Shown piece by piece: positions 15,025 to 21,011 of a DNA stretch of 21,011 nucleotides. Each line of letters starts with the position of its first letter. Position 1 is the stretch's first letter. This stretch comes from Christensenella sp. UBA4636 (GTDB lineage Bacteria > Bacillota > Clostridia > Christensenellales > Borkfalkiaceae), in NCBI GenBank assembly GCA_002405915.1, contig DHMS01000028.1:1-21011 (forward strand), in the 5' to 3' direction. The notes beneath the pieces were generated by a model. It saw nothing but the letters and a program-made list of their open reading frames with translations, did not search any database and was not told where the DNA came from. A program made the translations under genes and the position numbers.

Positions 15025-18000
15025 TTACGCGGCTTTTTTCTTGTTGACGATGACGAGCGCGACCGAGACGGCAAAGAGTGCCGCAACTATCCCGCCGAGA
15101 ACGTTAACGCCGATTACGACGCCGTTTTTGACCTTGACCCACTTGGGAGTAAGCACTTTAACGGATACGTTTGCGTTGACGGCAAGTCCGTTCACGCGGT
15201 TACTCTGAACCGCCGTATACATAATTCTGTGCGCCGATTCTCTCATTGCCCAAGCAACCGCGGAAGCGTTTGTTTTTGCGTAATCGAAATCAGAAACGTT
15301 AGCCGAACCGTCGGGCAAATCTTGTCCGCCGAGAACGCCGCCGCGCATACTCATATAAGACGACATATAACTGTCCGTAACGGCAAAACCGGACAAACCG
15401 CATTCGCCGCGAAGCCAAGTCGTAGTGAGATTGTAATCGTGACCTGCCCAAACGCCGCCTACTCGCGCAAAGCTCGTCATAACGTTTCTGCCGTCGCTTA
15501 TGCCTATCGAAACTTCAAAAGCTTTGAGATAAAGTTGCCTTAAAGTTTGCTCGTTTATCCAAGACTCATGCGAAACTCTGTTTGTTTCCTGTTCATTAAG
15601 GACGAAATGCTTGGTGTAAACATACAAACCTTTTTCTTGACAACCGAGCGACTGATAACCGCAGATTATACCGGTAAGCAACGGGTCTTCAGAGTAGCTT
15701 TCGCACATTCTTCCGTGAGTAGCATACCTATGGAGATTTACCGTAAACGCATAAATTCCGCTCACGCCCGCCCACAATGCTTCCTCTCCGTAAGACTTGC
15801 CCACTTCCTCGGCAAGGTCGGTATTGAACGTTGCCGCGATAATACTCAGACACGGATAGCAAACGGTACTTTCGCCTTTATCGGGGTCGTTGTTGACTTT
15901 CGCAAGTCCGTTAGTGCTTTGACTGTTCCCGTAAATACTGCAATACACGCCGTTCGGTCCGTTGGGGTCATAAGTTCCGGGATATTGAAATCCGTTGACT
16001 TCGTTCACGGACGACGTCGGAGTCTTACGGAATCCGCTCGTAATTATTTCGCAAGTTTGTTGCCACGAAAGCTGGTCGAGGCAAAGTTCCCACTTAGGGT
16101 CGTCGTAAGAGATAAGTTCGCCCGTTTCCGCATTTTGGCGCATTTCCTGCCACTTTATTCCGTTGTTTTGGTTATACTTAGGATAATCTCTGCCGTCATC
16201 TTTAATATCTTCGAGCTTGTAAATCTTATCGTTACCATTCTCGTCCTGCTTTAAAATAGCGTTGCCTTTATCGGTCGAGTGTTGTTCTTTTATCTTATCC
16301 GAATTCTTTATAACGGCATGCATCGAAGAAGAAAATTTACCGTCCTCGCCCGTCGTCGGCAATGTTCCCGTCCAGTTAAAACGCGAAAAATAATCTACGC
16401 TGTTAACGCCGTCGTTTAAAAGGTTAGGGTCTGCGAACGAAGCAAGGTTTGTAATTTGAACTTCTTTGCCCTTTACGGTCTTTGTGGAATATTTAGTAGC
16501 GGAAGCGGTTTTTATCGTCTCTTTTTGAACGAGCGCGGCGTTACCGTTTTCGGTCATTCCGTCGGCGGTCGTTTTACCCTTAGCCGCAAGAATATTATTC
16601 AATGCGTCATGCGCGCCGTTACCGAGCGCAAAATAATAATCGCCCGCGTCGAGATAATACGTTTTTGCGGTATATGCGTCGTACGCCGCAAGGCTCCTAC
16701 CCTCTACCTTTACAGTAACAGCTTCGCTTTCGTCGGGTTTGAGTTTTTTTGTTTTCGCAAAGCCGACTAACTCAACAGACGGTTTCTCTATGTGGTTTAT
16801 TTTATCGTACTCCGTATAACTTTGCTGCAAATAAACCTGAACTACTTCTTTGCCGGCAACCCCGCCTACGTTTTTAACGTCGACCGTGAAAGTATAAGTA
16901 TCGCTTGCTTCGTCGTATTTTTTTTCGAACTTACCATAACTGAATTCCGTATACGATTTTCCGAATCCGAAAGAATACTTAACGGAAGAAGAATAATCGA
17001 AGCTCCCTGTATTTGCGGTTTTTAAAACAACGTCCTCATAGCGCGTTTCGGCATACCTATACCCGAGATAGACGCCTTCTTGATAGACGACATAAGTATT
17101 GTCGTGTTTAAAATTTCCATAGTTAGCCACAGCGGGATTATAAAGGTTATCAATATACCAAGTATCGGGGAGTCTGCCGCTCGGCGTAACAAGCCCCACC
17201 AAAATATCGCATACGCCGTAAAGTCCGCTCGTGCCGGGCAATCCTATCCACAAGACGGCGTCTATGCCGTAGTCCGCATTATCGATAAAATCGAGATTTA
17301 TCGGGTTTGCGCTATTCAAAAGCACGATAATCTTTTTAAGATTGCCTTTCGATTTCTCTTCTTTCATACCCTTTAAAACGGATATTTCGTTGGAATCGAG
17401 CTTTAAATAGGACGATTCAAGGTCTTTACCCTCGGTACCTACGCGGCTAAGCACGAATATTCCGGCATCCGCGCTTTTTGTCTTTGCCGCGGTCGGAATA
17501 ACCGACCAAGGCGCTTCGTCGATAGTAGCGGTAGTGCCGTTACCCGTTGCGTTTTTTCTCCCGTAGATATCGTCGTTTTCTTTATACCATTTATAAAGTT
17601 CTTCGTTGTAAGTAAGCCCCGCTGCTTCGAGGGCGGTAGGAAAGTAAATTTTATCGCTTTCCTTAATCGTGTTGATGATTGCTCCGCCGCCGCCTGCATA
17701 AAGAGGGTTTACGGAAGATGCGCTATATAAGCTTACAACACTGTTTTCCGCAAGCGGCAAAGCGTCGTCGTTTTTTAACAACACTGCGCCTTCGCTTTCC
17801 GCCGCGTTAGCGACGTTCAACGCCGCCGCTTTTACGTTGGCAACAGAATCGTAATCGGATGCAAACACAACGGAATCTTCCGAATATTCGACTTCCTTTT
17901 CATATCCGCCGAAAACGTACTCCGTTATCGTGGCTTCCATTTCTCCGCATACGAACGAAACGAGATTGATAAGAACGGTAAGAACGGCAACCACGTTAAA

Positions 18001-18039
18001 CACTATTTTAGAAATTAACCATGTTTTTTTGTTTGTCAT
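15025..18039 (-). CDS. Circularly permuted GH3 beta-glycosidase, membrane-anchored at both ends
   Basis: A 1004-aa protein counted from the ATG at 18039 (GGAGG 9 nt upstream; an upstream TTG in frame overlaps that site and is rejected). The domain order is reversed from normal GH3. A membrane helix (11-31) comes first, then the GH3 C-terminal alpha/beta sandwich (about 79-294, with AVLLKNDDALPL) and a fibronectin-III-like domain (about 387-464). A 170-residue linker/insert precedes the TIM barrel (650-950), and a second membrane helix (973-998) ends in NKKKAA. Barrel motifs are intact: ESYSEDPLLTG (780-790), KHFVLNEQETNR (810-821) and VTDS with the probable nucleophile Asp889. A candidate acid/base is Glu203 in RVGTEGKD. 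It likely cleaves beta-linked glucosides or xylosides at the outer face of the membrane. The start is 1 nt after the preceding stop, so it is co-translated with the 140-aa membrane protein. Confidence 0.9.
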   Translation of the reverse strand: MTNKKTWLISKIVFNVVAVLTVLINLVSFVCGEMEATITEYVFGGYEKEVEYSEDSVVFASDYDSVANVKAAALNVANAAESEGAVLLKNDDALPLAENSVVSLYSASSVNPLYAGGGGAIINTIKESDKIYFPTALEAAGLTYNEELYKWYKENDDIYGRKNATGNGTTATIDEAPWSVIPTAAKTKSADAGIFVLSRVGTEGKDLESSYLKLDSNEISVLKGMKEEKSKGNLKKIIVLLNSANPINLDFIDNADYGIDAVLWIGLPGTSGLYGVCDILVGLVTPSGRLPDTWYIDNLYNPAVANYGNFKHDNTYVVYQEGVYLGYRYAETRYEDVVLKTANTGSFDYSSSVKYSFGFGKSYTEFSYGKFEKKYDEASDTYTFTVDVKNVGGVAGKEVVQVYLQQSYTEYDKINHIEKPSVELVGFAKTKKLKPDESEAVTVKVEGRSLAAYDAYTAKTYYLDAGDYYFALGNGAHDALNNILAAKGKTTADGMTENGNAALVQKETIKTASATKYSTKTVKGKEVQITNLASFADPNLLNDGVNSVDYFSRFNWTGTLPTTGEDGKFSSSMHAVIKNSDKIKEQHSTDKGNAILKQDENGNDKIYKLEDIKDDGRDYPKYNQNNGIKWQEMRQNAETGELISYDDPKWELCLDQLSWQQTCEIITSGFRKTPTSSVNEVNGFQYPGTYDPNGPNGVYCSIYGNSQSTNGLAKVNNDPDKGESTVCYPCLSIIAATFNTDLAEEVGKSYGEEALWAGVSGIYAFTVNLHRYATHGRMCESYSEDPLLTGIICGYQSLGCQEKGLYVYTKHFVLNEQETNRVSHESWINEQTLRQLYLKAFEVSIGISDGRNVMTSFARVGGVWAGHDYNLTTTWLRGECGLSGFAVTDSYMSSYMSMRGGVLGGQDLPDGSANVSDFDYAKTNASAVAWAMRESAHRIMYTAVQSNRVNGLAVNANVSVKVLTPKWVKVKNGVVIGVNVLGGIVAALFAVSVALVIVNKKKAA

Positions 18040-18040
18040 T

Positions 18041-18463
18041 TCAGTTTTCCTCCGCAATTGCCGGTTTTTTAGTCATACTCATGTATACGAACACGTTAGA
18101 AGCTACAAACAACGCAAACATGATGACGGCAAAAACTATTATTTTTACAACCGTAGCGTCACCGAAGTCAACGCCGGTAGCGAAGTTAGACGTAATATAG
18201 GAATAAGTTTTTCCGACATAAAGAGCAAACGCGACTAAATCGCAACCGCTCATAACCGCCGCGCCGACGTTGGCGTTTACGAACGAAAGCCCGATAAACG
18301 CCGGCGCGCCGACAATCAACAATAATAAGGCAAATATACTTTCATAGCCTTTTATCCATGTCGCGCCGTATACTATCGCTACGATAACGGAAACGATTGC
18401 AACGCCCGCAGCAACGAAAAAGGTTGTATTCTTATTTTTTATATAATTTTCAAAAAAGTTCAT
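18041..18463 (-). CDS. Small four-helix membrane protein of unknown function
   Basis: A 140-aa protein counted from the ATG at 18463, which has GAGGAG 6 nt upstream. A longer reading frame exists but begins inside the previous gene. Four hydrophobic segments are visible at about 16-33, 42-60, 65-83 and 105-127, with a short N-terminal charged stretch (FFENYIKNKN) and a hydrophilic C-tail (KKPAIAEEN). I do not recognise a family. It is squeezed between the secreted protein gene (10-nt gap) and the glycosidase gene (1-nt gap), so it is probably a partner of the membrane-bound glycosidase, for example in anchoring or transport. Confidence 0.82.
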   Translation of the reverse strand: MNFFENYIKNKNTTFFVAAGVAIVSVIVAIVYGATWIKGYESIFALLLLIVGAPAFIGLSFVNANVGAAVMSGCDLVAFALYVGKTYSYITSNFATGVDFGDATVVKIIVFAVIMFALFVASNVFVYMSMTKKPAIAEEN

Positions 18464-18473
18464 GCAAAACTCC

Positions 18474-20783
18474 TCAAGCTTTTTTCTCTTTGTAGGAAAG
18501 CGCGACCGCAAACTTTATCGGCGCGGTGTCTTCCGTCGTAAACACGAAGTACGAAAGCGCGTTTTCGTTTGAATAATCTCCTTCCGGCATAGTTAGTTCG
18601 ACTGCTATTTTTTTGCCCGCCGCAAGTTCGATAGTATTGCTCTTTGCTAAAACCACAGTACCGGAATTTACTTGATTGAGCGAGAATTTAACCGTAGCGT
18701 TGCTTCTGTTCTCGATTGTGTAGTAAAAGGTCATGCCGCTAACGGACTTAGATGTACTGAACTTACTCTTAAACCTTATCGAGCAACTTCCTTTAGCGGT
18801 AGGCGTAAGTGTTACTTCATGACCTTTTAGCCCGTCCACGATAGTGCTTACTCTCGTTGATTGAGCGCAGGTAATGTTCTTTGCATAGTCCGTTTCGTAC
18901 CCAAAGTCGAGATACGTTCCCTCAACCTTTTTCAGAGGAGCAACCGTTATATCTTTATCGGGCATAACGAATGCGTTTGCTCCGACAAAATTTACGCTTA
19001 AATCGGCAACGTCATACCAACCGCCTACTTCTGTAGTCGTTTCAAAAACTACGGTCGGCAACGCCGAGCCCCATTCAAGGATAGTCGACTTTTCGCCGTT
19101 TTCAAACGTGGCGTTTACGGATGAGTCAATGGTCACGGTATGCGTATGTTCCTCGGCGTCGGCATTCGTCTTTGTCATGTTTACGCCGAGCTTTGCGTCC
19201 ACACAAGCCTCCTCAAGGACTAAGCAAGTCATCGCATTAGTATTATTTTGGGTAAGCGTAATCGTCATGCTTACGGTTATCTTTTCGCCGCTTTCAAGCG
19301 TTACCGAGTTGGATATAACGGCACCTTTATCGGTCGTCATTTCCGTTTTCGTCTGTACTCCGATAAGCTTGAACGAAATACTCGTTTTGCCGTAATTGAC
19401 AAGAATATAATCAAAGCGATAAGTTCTTCCGGCTTGAATCCCGAGAGCCGTTGCGCTCGTACCGCAAACTGAAACAAAACGGAAATATTCGTCGGCTGCG
19501 CCGCTAAAAGTCATAAGAGTACCTCTAACTCCGTCAACTATCGCACCTACGCCCATAGCCTTTAGACCGTAATCACCGGTTTTAAAACTACCGGGAATAA
19601 TTCTTTGTTCGGTAGTCTCGTCTTTATAGTAGAAAGCAAGGTTATAGTTTTTCCTCGGCATAATAAAGTCTTTTATCGCTCCGAATTCCGTAACGTCGTC
19701 TTGGTTATAATAGCCTATTGCGTTTTCGTCGATACAGTCCTGCGGAAGAGCTTCGCCGACTTTCAGCCTATAAGTTTCGACTTCTCCGTCCGTCTTTTTG
19801 ACGCTCAAAGTATGAGTTGAGTAGCTAACGGCGGATAAACCGTAATTGTACACTCTCCGCACTACTTGTTTATACGTTCCGTCCGTTTCCGATTGGAAAG
19901 CGTACACGGCGGAAGCGAGAGAATAGTCTACGGTCTTTTCGACTTTTTCTTCGCCGTCATAAACGATAGCCGTTACTTTCACGTCGTATTCCGAAAGGTT
20001 AATAGAACGATAAACGCCCCTATAAGTCGTTTTTCCGCCGATTTCTATCTTCTCAAGCTCTTCTACGGTTTGTTCTTCGCCGTTCTCTTTTTTAACCTTT
20101 AAAATAGGCTCGCCGGCGAAAGTTCCGCTGAAAGAAAACGCAAGATTGACTTTGTAATCGAAGTATAGATAAGCGTTTTTCCATGTGAGTTTATCGCTCG
20201 TTCCGTTCACGTTTTTAACGTTAGGGTTTTCGATTGACGTAAACTCGGACGGGTTTAAGCCGTATTCTTGCACGCTCGTCAAAGCGGTGTTGCCTTTCTC
20301 GGCGTAAGTTTTCAAAGCTTCGCCGTAAGCGTACATATCTACGACAAGTTGTTTGAGTTCCTCGTCATCCGGGTAAAGATCCAAAAGCTTAGCCGCGTAA
20401 CCGTCAACCGAAAAATTTTCTAAAGATTTTTCCAAAGTCGTTTGTCCGTCGCCGGTGAGCGTATAAGACATAGCCACTTCTGACGAGAAGTAATTAGGAG
20501 TTATACCTTTGTATTCGAAGTACGCCGAATTGTTTGTTACGGTTGCTTCTACGCGCTCGGTATCTTCGCCGAGAGTAAAGCTCATTGTCGCGGCGTTGTA
20601 ACCGTCCGGGATATCCGTTAGATTTGTTTTTAAAACTATTTCCTCACCGAGTGAAAGATATGCTTTTGCATTTACGCTATCCGTTGCAAAAACGGAAGTT
20701 AACGAAGTCGTTAAGCCTAAAATCGCAAACGCGACAGCCAAAACGGCGGTGCAAAAAACACTTTTGATTTTTAAAGATTTCAT
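18474..20783 (-). CDS. Large secreted beta-rich repeat protein
   Basis: A 769-aa protein with an N-terminal signal peptide (Lys-rich start, hydrophobic 10-30, likely cleavage near SVFA-TDS at 34). There are no catalytic motifs that I recognise. Internal duplications are visible. Residues 40-160 and 205-315 resemble each other, each ending in a helix of the type VVDMYAYGEALKTY or VVRRVYNYGLSAV. Two later modules each combine an InlB-like beta repeat (ends in FIMPRKNYNLAFYY near 374 and FVMPDKDITV near 605) with a beta-sandwich of about 130 residues (from 395 and 621). The ending FAVALSYKEKKA is shared with the gene cut by the right edge. ATG 20783 has GGGAGG 8 nt upstream. It is a plausible surface or carbohydrate-binding protein working with the glycosidase. 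There is no sortase motif or terminal helix, so attachment is unclear. Confidence 0.85.
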   Translation of the reverse strand: MKSLKIKSVFCTAVLAVAFAILGLTTSLTSVFATDSVNAKAYLSLGEEIVLKTNLTDIPDGYNAATMSFTLGEDTERVEATVTNNSAYFEYKGITPNYFSSEVAMSYTLTGDGQTTLEKSLENFSVDGYAAKLLDLYPDDEELKQLVVDMYAYGEALKTYAEKGNTALTSVQEYGLNPSEFTSIENPNVKNVNGTSDKLTWKNAYLYFDYKVNLAFSFSGTFAGEPILKVKKENGEEQTVEELEKIEIGGKTTYRGVYRSINLSEYDVKVTAIVYDGEEKVEKTVDYSLASAVYAFQSETDGTYKQVVRRVYNYGLSAVSYSTHTLSVKKTDGEVETYRLKVGEALPQDCIDENAIGYYNQDDVTEFGAIKDFIMPRKNYNLAFYYKDETTEQRIIPGSFKTGDYGLKAMGVGAIVDGVRGTLMTFSGAADEYFRFVSVCGTSATALGIQAGRTYRFDYILVNYGKTSISFKLIGVQTKTEMTTDKGAVISNSVTLESGEKITVSMTITLTQNNTNAMTCLVLEEACVDAKLGVNMTKTNADAEEHTHTVTIDSSVNATFENGEKSTILEWGSALPTVVFETTTEVGGWYDVADLSVNFVGANAFVMPDKDITVAPLKKVEGTYLDFGYETDYAKNITCAQSTRVSTIVDGLKGHEVTLTPTAKGSCSIRFKSKFSTSKSVSGMTFYYTIENRSNATVKFSLNQVNSGTVVLAKSNTIELAAGKKIAVELTMPEGDYSNENALSYFVFTTEDTAPIKFAVALSYKEKKA

Positions 20784-20798
20784 AACTTATACCTCCCA

Positions 20799-20960
20799 TC
20801 AACCGTTGTGAACGTCACCGTCGTTATAATCAGTACCGTTAGTTCCGCTTTCGAGCGAATCGCCTTCGCCCCATACTCCGCTCGTGCAAATTACGTTTTC
20901 AGACAAGAAAACTATTCGCGCTTCGGCGGCGATAAAAATTTTCATATCTTCTTTTTTCAT
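20799..20960 (-). CDS. 53-aa acidic small protein of unknown function
   Basis: Begins MKKEDMKIFIAAEARIVF at the ATG at 20960, with AAGGAG 9 nt upstream, 13 nt after the stop of the preceding gene and 15 nt before the next start. This tight spacing and the good ribosome site support it as a real gene. The N-terminal half is mixed hydrophobic/basic. The middle reads ENVICTSGVWGEGD, and the tail is rich in Gly, Asp, Asn and Ser with no hydrophobic run. There is no classic signal peptide. The shape (short strand-forming head, a TSG motif, acidic low-complexity tail) recalls small uncharacterised peptides near surface-protein genes in gut Clostridia, but that is only from memory. Confidence 0.65.
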   Translation of the reverse strand: MKKEDMKIFIAAEARIVFLSENVICTSGVWGEGDSLESGTNGTDYNDGDVHNG

Positions 20961-20973
20961 TATTAGTTGCTCC

Positions 20974-21011
20974 TTATGCTTTTTTTTCTTTGTAGGAAAG
21001 CGCGACCGCAA
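20974..21011 (-). CDS. 3' end of a paralogue of the 769-aa secreted protein (cut by window)
   Basis: Only the last 12 codons or so are present; they read (F)AVALSYKEKKA and then TAA. This is the same ending as the 769-aa protein. At DNA level 20978-21011 equals 18478-18511 in 33 of 34 positions, exactly 2,500 bp apart. A related secreted protein gene therefore lies just outside the window and begins this operon or continues it upstream. Confidence 0.75.
   Translation of the reverse strand, partial: AVALSYKEKKA

Noticed and set aside
18041..18511. Longer form of the small membrane protein beginning MRSRFPTK at 18511
   Set aside because: Those first codons are the out-of-frame reading of the conserved C-terminal codons of the previous gene. 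The ATG at 18463 has a proper GAGGAG site.

Overview
The window reads as chromosomal DNA of an anaerobic, fermentative low-to-mid GC Firmicute (Clostridia sense), probably an uncultured gut lineage. The reasons are the [FeFe] hydrogenases, AdhE, Rex, strong Shine-Dalgarno sites (GGAGG type), TTGACA/TATAAT promoters, a membrane-bound beta-glucosidase and large secreted beta-rich proteins. A class I lysyl-tRNA synthetase narrows it somewhat, but I cannot name the genus. Every convincing gene is on the minus strand, so the window is read from right to left.

Right end (about 15,000-21,011): a surface/polysaccharide operon. In transcription order it holds the last codons of a gene cut by the window edge, a 53-aa peptide gene, a 769-aa secreted repeat protein whose C-terminus matches that of the cut gene, a 140-aa four-helix membrane protein, and a circularly permuted GH3 glycosidase with a membrane helix at each end. 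A strong hairpin terminator follows. A LysR regulator with its own consensus promoter comes next.

Centre (about 4,100-13,700): a redox and hydrogen module. Rex (the NADH/NAD+ sensor) is followed by adhE, an APH-like kinase, two small thioredoxin-fold Fe-S proteins, a sensory-type [FeFe] hydrogenase with a PAS domain, and a SpoIIE/PP2C phosphatase that overlaps it by 8 nt. Beyond a 420-bp repeat-rich gap with its own promoter lies a second hydrogenase that looks catalytic (group B-like). My reading is that Rex sets ethanol output from NADH level, the HydS-like protein senses H2 or redox state and signals through the phosphatase, and the group B enzyme handles H2. The signalling part is inference.

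Left end (1-4,100): a flavodoxin-fold NAD(P)H/FMN reductase, class I LysRS carrying a C-terminal tRNA-binding domain, a GNAT acetyltransferase, and at the edge two copies of a 185-bp highly structured tandem repeat. A 291-bp MITE-like element with 27-bp terminal inverted repeats sits between the reductase and the group B hydrogenase.

No tRNA, rRNA, CRISPR array or transposase gene was seen. Hydrogenase maturation genes (hydE, hydF, hydG) are not in the window.
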